From contig NZ_JADPKR010000094.1 of NCBI RefSeq assembly GCF_023074055.1, positions 1-64,000 of the forward strand: a stretch of DNA of 64,000 bases. Reading direction: 5' to 3'. Below, piece by piece: positions 24,300 through 32,981 of this stretch (its first letter is position 1; each line of letters begins with the position of its first letter). The notes under the pieces were generated by a model that saw only the letters and a program-made list of their open reading frames with translations, ran no database searches and was not told the DNA's origin. The DNA comes from Bradyrhizobium sp. 141. GTDB taxonomy: Bacteria; Pseudomonadota; Alphaproteobacteria; Rhizobiales; Xanthobacteraceae. Position numbers and translations under genes: made by a program.

Positions 24300-25333
24300 C
24301 GCTGCGCCTGTCCATCCCGTGGCGTGATGCGCGCGCGCCCATGCTTTTGCGAAGGCACGGGGGAGGCGGGTCCGAGGCCGTGCCGGCGGCAACTGCCGGC
24401 AGCTCGCGCAGGTCGGGAAAGACGCGGCGGCGCGAGGAGGCCGGGCTGAAGCGAGCCAATTTCGGCGACGGTCCGGGCCTGCCGACGCTACTGTTGCTGC
24501 CGCAATTGCTGATCCTGCTGTTCTTCTTCTTCATTCCGTCGCTGCGGGCGCTGATGCAATCCGTCCTGCTCAGCGATCCCTTCGGCAATAACGTCCAGTT
24601 CGTGTGGTTCGACAATTTCAAGGCGCTGCTTGCGAGCAGCGACTACCGCCAGTCGATCGCGGTGACGTTCTGGTTTACGGTGGCTCAGAACGTGCTCACA
24701 TTGGGCAGCGCGCTCGTGCTGGCCTTTGCCACAGACAGGATCGTGCGCGGCCGCTCGGCCTATCGTACGATCATCCTGTTGCCCTATGCCATTGCGCCCG
24801 CGATTGCCGGCATCCTGTGGGCCTTCCTGTTCAATCCGGCGGTCGGCCCGCTCGCGCAGCTGCTGCACCATTTCGGCATTGCCTGGGACCCAAACCTCAA
24901 TCCGACCGATGCGCTGATCCTGGTGACGCTCGCCGCGTCCTGGAAACACATCTGCTACGACTACATCTTCCTGGTCGTGGGGTTGCTCGCGGTGCCGGTC
25001 TCGCTGATGGAGGCCGCCGCCGTGGACGGCGCAGGGCCGATCCGCCGCTTCGTCTCGATCGCGCTGCCGATGCTCGGGCCCACCATCTTCTTCCTCACGG
25101 TGATGAACTTCATCTATGGCTTCTTCGAAACCTTCGCCATCATCGATGCCGTGACGAAAGGCGGCCCCGCCGGCGCGACCAACATTCTGGTCTACAAGGT
25201 CTTCGTCGACGGCTTCGTCAATCTGGATCTCGGCTCTTCGGCCGCACAATCGGTTCTCTTGATGAGCTTTGCGCTGCTCTGCACGCTGCTGCAATTCCGC
25301 TACTTCGACCGCAAGGTCAATTACGGGGTCTAG
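24296..25333 (+). CDS. UgpA-like ABC permease
   Basis: A 345-aa inner-membrane protein of the MalF/UgpA type. Beyond residue 65 it follows E. coli UgpA closely: six predicted helices, YRTIILLPYAIAPAIAGILW, and the EAA coupling loop MEAAAVDGAGPIRRF. The first 60 residues (arginine-, glycine- and serine-rich) have no counterpart in UgpA. The ATG at 24296 overlaps the upstream stop (ATGA), so translation could start there, but the extension may not be real and an internal non-ATG start near KRANFG is possible. The ATPase partner is not in this operon. Confidence 0.85.
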   Translation: MTLRLSIPWRDARAPMLLRRHGGGGSEAVPAATAGSSRRSGKTRRREEAGLKRANFGDGPGLPTLLLLPQLLILLFFFFIPSLRALMQSVLLSDPFGNNVQFVWFDNFKALLASSDYRQSIAVTFWFTVAQNVLTLGSALVLAFATDRIVRGRSAYRTIILLPYAIAPAIAGILWAFLFNPAVGPLAQLLHHFGIAWDPNLNPTDALILVTLAASWKHICYDYIFLVVGLLAVPVSLMEAAAVDGAGPIRRFVSIALPMLGPTIFFLTVMNFIYGFFETFAIIDAVTKGGPAGATNILVYKVFVDGFVNLDLGSSAAQSVLLMSFALLCTLLQFRYFDRKVNYGV

Positions 25334-25337
25334 CCGC

Positions 25338-26258
25338 ATGGTCGAACGCTCGCCGGTCCTCAACATGGTCTGCCATGCGATCCTGATCGCGGGCGCACTG
25401 ATGGTCTGCGTACCCCTGTATTTCGCGTTCGTGGCGGGCTCGCTCACGGTGGCCGAGGTGCAGAAGGTGCCGTTGCCGTGGCTGCCGGGAGGCCAGTTCT
25501 TCGACAATCTGCAGCTGGCCTGGAGCAAGGGCAATTTCAGCCGCACCTTCGCCAATTCGATCATCGTGGCGCTCGGCATCACGGCCGGCAAGATCGCGGT
25601 ATCGCTGCTCTCGGCCTTCGCCATCACCTACTTCCGCTTCCGCTATCGAATGCTCGCATTCTGGCTCATCTTCATGTCGCTGATGCTGCCGATCGAGGTT
25701 CGGATCGTGCCGACCTTCGAAGCCGTGGCAAACGCGGCGCTGCCCCTGCAATGGCTCCTGGAAACCCTGCATATCGCTGATCTCTGGGGCTGGATCAGCG
25801 GTCATGAGGTCGCGATCGCGCTTGAATGGAACATGGTCAACACCTATCCCGGGTTGATCCTTCCGCTGATCGCCTCGGCCACCGCCACGTTCCTGTTTCG
25901 CCAGTTCTTCCTGACCATCCCGGAGGAGCTGTGCGAGGCGGCGCGGCTGGACGGCGCCTCGCCGCTACACTTCTTCTGGAGCATCCTGCTGCCGCTGTCC
26001 GTCCCGAACATGGTGGCGCTCGCCATCATCCTATTCCTGTTCGGCTGGAATCAATATCTCTGGCCGTTGCTGTTCACGACCGATAAGGACATGGCAACGG
26101 CGGTCATCGCGTTGAAGGGCCTGATCCCGCGCTCCGACAGCGAGCCGGCCTGGAACATCGCCATGAGCGGTGCGCTTCTCACGATGTTGCCGCCGGTATT
26201 GGTCGTCCTGCTGTTGCAACGCTGGTTCATCAAGGGTCTTGTCGACAGCAGCAAATAG
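25338..26258 (+). CDS. UgpE-like ABC permease
   Basis: A 306-aa MalG/UgpE-type permease with six predicted transmembrane helices. It carries the helical core (FANSIIVALGITAGKIAVSL, FMSLMLPIEVRIVPTF) and the EAA loop LCEAARLDGASPLHFFW that docks on the ATPase. It starts five bases after the ugpA-like stop (ATG 25338). With 24296-25333 it forms the channel. Since no ATPase is encoded here, the UgpC-like ATPase at 36117-37283 is the obvious candidate partner. Confidence 0.88.
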   Translation: MVERSPVLNMVCHAILIAGALMVCVPLYFAFVAGSLTVAEVQKVPLPWLPGGQFFDNLQLAWSKGNFSRTFANSIIVALGITAGKIAVSLLSAFAITYFRFRYRMLAFWLIFMSLMLPIEVRIVPTFEAVANAALPLQWLLETLHIADLWGWISGHEVAIALEWNMVNTYPGLILPLIASATATFLFRQFFLTIPEELCEAARLDGASPLHFFWSILLPLSVPNMVALAIILFLFGWNQYLWPLLFTTDKDMATAVIALKGLIPRSDSEPAWNIAMSGALLTMLPPVLVVLLLQRWFIKGLVDSSK

Positions 26259-26267
26259 AGTCTGATC

Positions 26268-27029
26268 ATGGTTTTCATCGCCGGGCATCGCGGCGGACGC
26301 AATCTTTGGCCGGAGAATAGCCTGACCGGCTTCCGCAACCTGTGCAGGGAAGGGGTCGACGCAGTCGAGTTCGACGTCCATCAGAGCACGGACGGCGGGC
26401 TGGTCGTGATCCATGATCCGCTGCTCGATCGCACCACATTCGAGAGCGGGCCGGTGGGCGAGCGCAGCCTGCGGCAATTGACGGCCGCGCGTCTACGCGA
26501 CGCCGGCGATGAGTGCATTCCGACCCTGGGCGAGGTGCTCGATGTGTTCAGCGACACCACGCTCGAGCTGCATATCGAGATCAAGACGGATGCGCTCGGC
26601 AATCCCTATTCGGGCCTCGAGGCGCCGCTCATCGACGAGATCAAGCGGCGGGGCCTGGAACGGCGCGCCGTCATCACCAGCTTCGTGCCCGGCGTGATCG
26701 AGACCGTGCGCCGGCTGTGGCCGGAGGCGCGGGTGCTCGTCTCGCTTGACCGCCGTTCGGCAGAGATGATGGGGGGAATTGAGCCTGCGCTGGCGCAATT
26801 GGCCGCCATCTCCGGCTGCATCGTCGCGGTCGAAAAATCGCTGCTGGGGCTCGCCCTGCCGCTCGCCCTCAAGATGCTCGGCTCCGAGCGTCTCGGCGCA
26901 TGGGTGACCAACGAGCCGGAGGACATTGCTTACTGGCTTGCCCAGCCGGTGCGGCAGATCACGACCGATCGGCCGGATCTCGCCGTGAGCATTCGTCGCA
27001 GGCTCGAAACGATGCCGGCGCGCCCATGA
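26268..27029 (+). CDS. ugpQ: Glycerophosphodiester phosphodiesterase (UgpQ-like GDPD)
   Basis: A 253-aa GDPD. The catalytic pattern is complete: GHRGG (His7-Arg8), PENS (Glu16), VEFDVHQSTDG (Glu34, Asp36) and VIHDP (His49), all in the first 50 residues as in bacterial UgpQ. No signal peptide is seen, so it acts in the cytoplasm on imported glycerophosphodiesters, releasing sn-glycerol 3-phosphate and the alcohol headgroup. It starts nine bases after the permease gene and overlaps the phoD-like gene by four bases (ATGA). Confidence 0.9.
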   Translation: MVFIAGHRGGRNLWPENSLTGFRNLCREGVDAVEFDVHQSTDGGLVVIHDPLLDRTTFESGPVGERSLRQLTAARLRDAGDECIPTLGEVLDVFSDTTLELHIEIKTDALGNPYSGLEAPLIDEIKRRGLERRAVITSFVPGVIETVRRLWPEARVLVSLDRRSAEMMGGIEPALAQLAAISGCIVAVEKSLLGLALPLALKMLGSERLGAWVTNEPEDIAYWLAQPVRQITTDRPDLAVSIRRRLETMPARP

Positions 27030-28555
27030 TTCCCCGCCGTCGCTTTCTCGTGGGGTCGCTGGCCAGCGCCGCCTTGGCTGCGCCCGCTGGCTTCGTGCGG
27101 GGAGCGCCAGTCTCGTTCAGCGCAGATCCCTTCGCGCTCGGTGTTGCCTCTGGATGTCCGCGTGAGGATCGCGTCATCCTGTGGACTCGCCTTGCACCGC
27201 AGCCGCTCGAGGGCGGCGGCCTGCAGGCCGCGTCGGTGGACGTGGAATGGCAGGTTGCCGACGATGAAGGCTTCTCGCGCATCGCCTCCCGCGGGGTCGA
27301 GCGGGCCACGGCAGAGCTGGCGCATTCCGTGCATGCCGAGGCGACGGGTTTGCTGCCGGATCGCGTCTACTGGTACCGCTTCCGTGCCGGTCCGGCGCTC
27401 AGCCCGGTCGGACGCACCCGAACCGCGCCCGCGGGGTCGGCGAGACCGTTCCGTTTTGCCTTCGCATCCTGCCAGCAATACGAGCAGGGCTATTTTACCG
27501 CCTACCGCGACATGGCTGCACGCGATCTCGATCTCGTCGTGCATCTCGGCGACTACATCTATGAGAAATCCTGGGGATCGCGCCACGTGCGCCAGCACGG
27601 CGTAGGAATTCCGACCACGCTCGAGGAATTCCGCAGCCGCTACGCGCTCTACAAGAGCGATTCCGACCTGCAAGCGGCGCACGCGGCCTTTCCCTGGCTC
27701 TCGGTCTGGGACGACCACGAGGTCATGGACGACTATGCCAATGATCGCTCCTACACCGTGCGCGACGCCGGTCAGTTCCTGAAGATCCGTGCGGCCGCCT
27801 ATCAGGCCTATTACGAGCACATGCCACTGCCGCCTTCGGCGCGCCCACGTGGCGCGAACGCCACCATCTATGAGTACTATCGCTTCGGCGAAATGCTCGA
27901 CGTGCTCCTGCTCGACGACCGGCAATATCGCTCGGCATCGGCGTGTGTCGGAAGTGGGCGGCCGACCTGGGCGACGGATTGTGCAGGCCGGACCGACGAA
28001 GCGCAGACCATGTTGGGCCAGGAACAGGAGCAATGGCTGGATGCGCGCCTGCGCGACTGCCGCGGCCGCTGGACCATCGTCGCGCAGCAGACCTTGATGG
28101 CGCAGGACAAGCGCGAAGGGGACGATGGCCCGCACTTCTGGATGGACGGCTGGGACGGCTATCCCAATGCGCGCCGCCGTCTTCTTGATTCGATTATGGC
28201 GCATCGTCGGCGCAATCCAATCGTGATCGGCGGCGACCGTCACGCCTTCTTTACCACCGATCTGAAGCGTGATTACGCCCGCCCAGATGGCCCGACCATA
28301 GCGACCGAGTTCGTAGGCACGTCGATCACCTCAGACGGGCCGAGCGAAGCCAGCGTGCGCAAGGCGCTGGCGGAGAATCCGCATCTGATCTATGCGCGTG
28401 GCGACAAGCGCGGCTATGCGATCGTCGAGCTCGACACCCGGCATTGCACCGTGAGATTCGAGGCGCTCGACGACGTCAAGGACGCCGCGAGCGCCGTGCG
28501 CCGGCTGAGGAGCTTTGTGGTCGAGGATGGCGTGCCGGGCGCGAAGACCCCATGA
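27026..28555 (+). CDS. phoD: PhoD-like alkaline phosphatase/phosphodiesterase, Tat-exported
   Basis: A 509-aa protein with a twin-arginine signal (MIPRRRFLVGSLASAALAAP). An N-terminal PhoD_N domain (DPFALGVASGCPREDRVILW) is followed by the PhoD metallophosphatase domain: FASCQQYEQGYFTAYRDM, HLGDYIYE, VWDDHEVMDDY and GGDRHAFF. PhoD enzymes use Ca and Fe to hydrolyse phosphomonoesters and diesters in the periplasm. The true start is ATG 27026, overlapping the GDPD stop; a longer open frame upstream is spurious. In this operon it could release phosphate from headgroup phosphates or pre-process phosphodiesters before import. Confidence 0.9.
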   Translation: MIPRRRFLVGSLASAALAAPAGFVRGAPVSFSADPFALGVASGCPREDRVILWTRLAPQPLEGGGLQAASVDVEWQVADDEGFSRIASRGVERATAELAHSVHAEATGLLPDRVYWYRFRAGPALSPVGRTRTAPAGSARPFRFAFASCQQYEQGYFTAYRDMAARDLDLVVHLGDYIYEKSWGSRHVRQHGVGIPTTLEEFRSRYALYKSDSDLQAAHAAFPWLSVWDDHEVMDDYANDRSYTVRDAGQFLKIRAAAYQAYYEHMPLPPSARPRGANATIYEYYRFGEMLDVLLLDDRQYRSASACVGSGRPTWATDCAGRTDEAQTMLGQEQEQWLDARLRDCRGRWTIVAQQTLMAQDKREGDDGPHFWMDGWDGYPNARRRLLDSIMAHRRRNPIVIGGDRHAFFTTDLKRDYARPDGPTIATEFVGTSITSDGPSEASVRKALAENPHLIYARGDKRGYAIVELDTRHCTVRFEALDDVKDAASAVRRLRSFVVEDGVPGAKTP

Positions 28556-28651
28556 CGACATCCGCATGCCGCAGATTTGACGGCCAACGAAAGATCGCCT
28601 CAAATGCCTCGACGTCTGACTGTGCTTTGTGGCCGCTGCGGGGGGTGAGCC

Positions 28652-29599
28652 GTGACTGATCAAACCATCCTGCGGGTCGCCTGGCTCTACTACATGGAGA
28701 ACCTGACCCAGGCCGAGATCGGCGAGCGGCTCGGGTTGACCCGCGCCCGCGTGAACCGCATGCTGTCGGATGCGCGGCAGACCGGCATCGTCAACATCCG
28801 CCTCAACTCCGCCTTTGCGAGCTGCACGGAGCTGGAGCACCGCTTGCGCCGGGAATGCGGCCTCGAAGATGCCATCGTCATCCCGAGCCCGGAGAATCCT
28901 GAGCAGGTCGGCAGCCTAATCGGGATGGCGGCGGGCGCGTATCTGTCCAAATTCCTCGAGCAGAAGCGTCCGCGCATCATCGGTATCGGCTGGGGCGCGA
29001 CCTTGCGCGAGACCATCCGTTACGTCACGCCGGCCGACTATCCCGAGCTCTCCATCGTCAGCATGATGGGCGGCCTGTCGCGCGGACTCGAGCTCAACAC
29101 TTTCGAGATTGCGGGCGAGCTCGCCCGCCGGCTGCACGCCCAGTGCAGCTATCTGGCGGCTCCGATCTTCGTCAGCAGCCGACGCTCACGCGACACTTTC
29201 CTGGCCCAGGAGGTCTATCAGGAGGTGCTGAACAGTTTTGAGAAGATCGATCTTGCGCTTTTGAGCATGGGAGACATGACGCCGCGCTCGCTGTTGATGC
29301 GGCATGGGCTGCCGCCGGACGTCCGTGCCGAGCATCTGCGGGCGGCAGGCGCCGTCGGTGACGTGTTGGCGCAATTTCTCGACAAGGCCGGCCGTCCCAT
29401 CGACCACGGCATCAACAGCCGCGCCATTGCGATGCCGCTCGACGAGCTGGCGCGCGTATCGACCTCGATGCTGATCGCCGGGGGGCTTAACAAGGCGCCG
29501 ATCATCGCGGCGGTGCTGCGCGGCCGGATCGGCAAGGTGCTGGTGACCGACGAGAACACCGCCATCGCCGCGCTGAAGCTGATCGACAAGCACAAATAG
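28652..29599 (+). CDS. SorC-family transcriptional regulator (sugar-phosphate sensing)
   Basis: A 315-aa regulator starting at GTG 28652 (MTDQTILRVAWLYYMENLTQ). Residues about 10-55 are a helix-turn-helix (QAEIGERLGLTRARVNRMLS). The remainder is the SorC/DeoR sugar-binding domain (RPRIIGIGWGATLRETIRYV, MMGGLSRGLELNTFEIAGEL, ALLSMGDMTPRSLLM, VLVTDENTA), which binds phosphorylated sugars or polyols. SorC proteins act as tetramers on paired half-sites. The three copies of ACATATGW-N12-ACAAATGY around it are the probable targets, so it would control the upstream ugp-like operon, the next dehydrogenase and the leftward operon at 31-38 kb. Confidence 0.85.
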   Translation: MTDQTILRVAWLYYMENLTQAEIGERLGLTRARVNRMLSDARQTGIVNIRLNSAFASCTELEHRLRRECGLEDAIVIPSPENPEQVGSLIGMAAGAYLSKFLEQKRPRIIGIGWGATLRETIRYVTPADYPELSIVSMMGGLSRGLELNTFEIAGELARRLHAQCSYLAAPIFVSSRRSRDTFLAQEVYQEVLNSFEKIDLALLSMGDMTPRSLLMRHGLPPDVRAEHLRAAGAVGDVLAQFLDKAGRPIDHGINSRAIAMPLDELARVSTSMLIAGGLNKAPIIAAVLRGRIGKVLVTDENTAIAALKLIDKHK

Positions 29600-29683
29600 C
29601 CGCACTTTCCGCCACCGCTATGACATCCGCGACGTCGACACCCTCTCCACGCGCAGCCGACGTGCGCCGAAAGGCGTGCAAAA

Positions 29684-29711
29684 GCATTTGTCACATCGCA
29701 GTTACATATGT
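29684..29711 (-). promoter_or_regulatory. Predicted SorC-type operator, copy 2
   Basis: On the minus strand ACATATGT (29711-29704) is followed after 12 bases by ACAAATGC (29691-29684), the same layout as copies 1 and 3. It ends 40 bases upstream of the chosen dehydrogenase start (29751), the same distance as copy 1 from its gene. Confidence 0.6.
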
Positions 29712-29750
29712 AATATGAGGGAGACAATTGCTCAGAAGGATGGCGTCGAC

Positions 29751-30770
29751 ATGCGCGCTGCGGTACTCCAGGACATTCGTGATATCCGCGTCCTCGATAT
29801 CCCCGAGCCGAAGCCGCTCGCGGAGGACGAGCTCATCGTCCGCGTCAAGGCTGTCGGCGTCTGCGGCAGCGACCTGCATTCCTATCTTGAGGGCGGAACG
29901 ACCGGTCCGACCAGCGTCAAGCCGTTCGTCCTGGGGCACGAATTCTCTGGCGTGCTCACGCCGGACTCGGCGCGCAAGGCGGGGTTCTCGGCGGACGCGC
30001 TGGTGGCGGTCGATCCTTCCATTCCCTGCGGCCATTGTGAATGGTGTCACCGTGGGCAGACCAATCTCTGCCCCAATGTGAAGTTCCTCGGTTACGCCCC
30101 TCACAACGGCGCCATGGCCGAATTCGTTTGCGTGCCGAAATCGGCCGTGCATTTGGTGCCTGACAGCATCGACCCGGCTGGCGCAGCGATCCTGGAGACA
30201 CTCGGCGTCGCGATCCATGCCATGGATCTGGCGCGTCCGCGGCTTCTGGAAAGCGTGGCGGTGCTCGGCTGCGGGCCGGTGGGATTGCTGCTGGTGCAAC
30301 TAGCGCGGCTCGCGGGCAGCGGAAAGATCATCGCGATCGACCCGGTCGAGCAGCGTACCGCACTGGCCTGCGACCTCGGTGCGGACGTGGCGTGCCGCAG
30401 CTATGCCGAAGTTGGCGGCGCCACCGAAGGCCGCGGCGTCGATCTGGTGATCGAGGCAACCGATTCCTCCCACGGCTTCGAGCATGCGGCGCGTTGCGCC
30501 CGTATCGGCGGCCGAGTGGTTCTCGTCGGCATCCCCGAGAACAACCAGTACATCCTCAGCGGCGCGGAGTCGCGCCGGAAAGGTCTGTCGATCAAGTTTT
30601 CACGGCGCATGCCGGAAGTCTATCCGCGTTCCATCGCGCTTACGCGAGGCGGGCAGGTCAAGCTGGCGCCGCTGGCCACGCATCGCTTCTCGCTCGACCA
30701 GACGCCTGCCGCGTTCGAGCAGCAGGTCGCGCGGCGCGATGGAATCATCAAGGCGATCATCTGCCCGTAG
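29751..30770 (+). CDS. Zinc-dependent alcohol/polyol dehydrogenase (MDR family)
   Basis: A 339-aa medium-chain dehydrogenase. The catalytic zinc site is GVCGSDLHSY with GHEFSG; the structural zinc loop is CGHCEWCHRGQTNLC; the Rossmann motif is VLGCGPVGLLLVQLA followed by IIAIDPVEQR, whose Asp favours NAD(H). It is closest in look to sorbitol/threonine-dehydrogenase-like enzymes. ATG 29751 (AAGGA upstream) is chosen over earlier starts at 29676 and 29715, which lie in or next to the operator. Under the shared operator it would oxidise the polyol released from phosphodiesters, for instance inositol or glycerol; the substrate is inferred from context. Confidence 0.85.
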   Translation: MRAAVLQDIRDIRVLDIPEPKPLAEDELIVRVKAVGVCGSDLHSYLEGGTTGPTSVKPFVLGHEFSGVLTPDSARKAGFSADALVAVDPSIPCGHCEWCHRGQTNLCPNVKFLGYAPHNGAMAEFVCVPKSAVHLVPDSIDPAGAAILETLGVAIHAMDLARPRLLESVAVLGCGPVGLLLVQLARLAGSGKIIAIDPVEQRTALACDLGADVACRSYAEVGGATEGRGVDLVIEATDSSHGFEHAARCARIGGRVVLVGIPENNQYILSGAESRRKGLSIKFSRRMPEVYPRSIALTRGGQVKLAPLATHRFSLDQTPAAFEQQVARRDGIIKAIICP

Positions 30771-30835
30771 ATTGAGTGCCGTCTCGTCAAGAGCCTGGTG
30801 CAGTGGGAGCAGGCACAGAAGCAGGACCGGTCGTG

Positions 30836-31225
30836 ATGGCGAAATCGTCGAAGTTGGTCGTCGCCCGAAAAGGGCGCGTGCTGATGGTCAGACGCAGACG
30901 CGACGGGCTCTGGATGTTTCCCGGCGGCCGAAGGCGGGCAGGCGAGAGCGACAGGAGTTGCCTCCGTCGCGAGATCAAGGAGGAGCTTCCCAAGCTGAAG
31001 CTCGGGCCGTTGAAGCTCTGGAAGGAAGTCAAAGCGAGGAAGAGCCGAACCGGCCGGCGGATGAGCGATGCGATCTTCCTGGCCAAGAAGGTGTCGGGGC
31101 GGCTGAAGGTCGGTGACAAGAAGGAGATCGACAGAGCGGTTTGGCGCAAGCCTCGCGGCGCCAGACTGACGCCGACCTCGCGCTACATCCGCGACAAGCT
31201 GTTTCCCAGGCGCGGCCGCCGCTAG
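30836..31225 (+). CDS. Nudix-like hydrolase (variant Nudix box)
   Basis: A 129-aa, strongly basic protein. Residues about 29-51 form a Nudix box (GRRRAGE, then REIKEEL) with the spacing G-x5-E-x7-REUxEE intact but Pro in place of the usual Gly. The start MAKSSKLVVARKGRVLM at 30836 fits the family; an upstream in-frame codon is less likely. Members hydrolyse nucleoside-diphosphate-linked compounds, here perhaps a diphosphoinositol or nucleotide. It follows the dehydrogenase by 65 bases on the same strand and converges with the operon from the right. Its relation to the regulon is unproven. Confidence 0.7.
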   Translation: MAKSSKLVVARKGRVLMVRRRRDGLWMFPGGRRRAGESDRSCLRREIKEELPKLKLGPLKLWKEVKARKSRTGRRMSDAIFLAKKVSGRLKVGDKKEIDRAVWRKPRGARLTPTSRYIRDKLFPRRGRR

Positions 31226-31290
31226 GTCTTTTGCGCCAATCGGATCCTTCGGGCGAAGGGTCGCCTATCATGCGGGTCTGGAACTGCTGG

Positions 31291-32910
31291 TCATTGCAGC
31301 GCCTGGCGCAGGAGAGCGAGCAACTCCTCGTGGATCCACCCGTTGGAAGCGATCTTGTCGAGGTCGTCGTTGCGGCACGGACGCCCCGTCAGTGTCGTGA
31401 CTTTTCCGCCGCCGGCCCACACCATCGGCATCGCGGCCGCATGCGAGACGATGTCGGCTTTCAGGGAGACAAAGCCGTCCAGGCGACCCGAGGCCACCAT
31501 CGTCGTCTCGAAAGCGCCCGAGACGACGATACGCACGCCGCGCACCACTGTGCCGAGCAGTTCGATCACGCGCGTCGTCCGCCGGACTTCGTCGGGCGAG
31601 AAATGCGAGGTCAGAATCACCGAGATCACCGCATCCGATAGTGACCGCGTCGTGGAGACGCGGGCAGGCACGCCGTCGATCGTCGCGCCTTCCCCCGCGA
31701 GATAGCGCGCCGTCAGTCCGATCTTGGGCGCGTTGATCAGGCCAAGTTTCGTCTCACCGTCGACCTCGTAGGCGACCGTGACGGAAAACCACGGCAGCCC
31801 CCGCGCGTAGTTGATCGTGCCGTCGAGCGGATCGATGATCCAGCGCGCCGCATTGTCCCCCGGGCTCGCGCCGCTCTCTTCGGCCAGGATGCCGGCATCC
31901 GGCGTCAGCGCCTTCAAGCCCGCGACGACGATCGCTTCGGCGGCGAGATCCGCCTCGGTGACGATGTCGAGATGGTCCTTGCGCTCGGTGCGCAGCGGCG
32001 TGGATTGCATCGCGACCAGCCGGGTCGCCGCCTCGGCGACGACGGCCTCTGCGCGCGCTAGCAGTGTCGGAAGGCCATCGCCCCGGTCCGCTCCCGGACG
32101 GTCTTGGTCGGCCGCGATCTCGAATGGGCGACCATAGTCTCCGACCGGAACGAGGTGGCTGCTGGTGCCCATGTCCGGCCGCCAGACATGCAAAGCGAAT
32201 CCCGACGGCTCCTTGATGAAGCGATTGCTACGACCGGGCCGCAGGTCGAGCGCGACCTGATGCGCCGTGCTTGGGGCGACGTAGCCCACGGTCCCCGCGT
32301 AGCGCACCGTGATCGAGCGATGATAGTGGCCGCACAGCACGCGTTCGATTTCGGGATGGTCCTTGATGATTGTGTCGAGCGCGTCTGCCCCGAGGAGCCG
32401 CAGATCGTCCATCCCGTCGGCCCCGACCAGGAACGGCGGATGATGAATGACGACAACCGTCGGCTTGCCGCGCCCGGTCGCGAGCACGTCGCGCAGCCAT
32501 TGCTGCCGGGCCACGCAGAAGGTGCCGTGAATTTTTCCGGCTTCGACGCTGTCGAGGAAGATCAGCCGAACCGGGAAAGCATCCACCACAAAATTAATGA
32601 AGCCGTCGGATGGAAGATAGCGGTGGCGCGGGCGGAGCGACCGGATGAGCTGCTCGCGGCGGTCGTGGTTGCCGGGAATGACGAACACCGGCATCGGCAG
32701 CCTGGCAAGGCCAGCGGCGACAATCTCGTATTCCTCTTCGAGCCCCTCATCCGTGAGGTCGCCGCTGATCATTACGCAATCGGGCCGTGGGTCGAGCCTC
32801 AGCACGGCGTCGATCGCGTCGTGCAACATCGCGTTGGTATCGACATCGCCGTAAGCGAGCTTGCCGGGCGGTCGGACGTGCAGATCGCTCAACTGGGCAA
32901 TGATGAACAC
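31291..32910 (-). CDS. Fusion: GpdQ-like glycerophosphodiesterase + inositol monophosphatase
   Basis: One 539-aa frame joins two enzymes. Residues 1-265 are a calcineurin-like phosphodiesterase of the GpdQ type. The metal ligands Asp9, His11, Asp51, Asn81, His156, His195 and His197 (DLH, GDL, GNHD, HHPP, GHYH) are at almost the same numbers as in Enterobacter GpdQ, which hydrolyses glycerophosphodiesters. Residues about 285-539 are an inositol-monophosphatase domain (DIVTEADLAAEA, ILAEESG with Glu344/345, IIDPLDGT with Asp360/363, and Asp486). GTG 32910 is preceded by GGGAGG. No signal peptide is seen. Together the halves could cleave glycerophosphoinositol and dephosphorylate the inositol phosphate. 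It is the last gene of the leftward operon. Confidence 0.85.
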   Translation of the reverse strand: MFIIAQLSDLHVRPPGKLAYGDVDTNAMLHDAIDAVLRLDPRPDCVMISGDLTDEGLEEEYEIVAAGLARLPMPVFVIPGNHDRREQLIRSLRPRHRYLPSDGFINFVVDAFPVRLIFLDSVEAGKIHGTFCVARQQWLRDVLATGRGKPTVVVIHHPPFLVGADGMDDLRLLGADALDTIIKDHPEIERVLCGHYHRSITVRYAGTVGYVAPSTAHQVALDLRPGRSNRFIKEPSGFALHVWRPDMGTSSHLVPVGDYGRPFEIAADQDRPGADRGDGLPTLLARAEAVVAEAATRLVAMQSTPLRTERKDHLDIVTEADLAAEAIVVAGLKALTPDAGILAEESGASPGDNAARWIIDPLDGTINYARGLPWFSVTVAYEVDGETKLGLINAPKIGLTARYLAGEGATIDGVPARVSTTRSLSDAVISVILTSHFSPDEVRRTTRVIELLGTVVRGVRIVVSGAFETTMVASGRLDGFVSLKADIVSHAAAMPMVWAGGGKVTTLTGRPCRNDDLDKIASNGWIHEELLALLRQALQ

Positions 32911-32938
32911 AGAATTCCGCCTCCCGAACAGAAGAGTT

Positions 32939-32957
32939 GCGGCCGGCGTCCGGCCGC
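32939..32957 (-). promoter_or_regulatory. Intercistronic hairpin
   Basis: GCGGCCGG pairs with CCGGCCGC around a three-base loop in the 71-base gap between the binding-protein gene and the fusion gene. With no T-run, it probably stabilises or partly attenuates the operon message. Confidence 0.4.
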
Positions 32958-32981
32958 TTGCCGCAATTCATCGCCAGCTGC

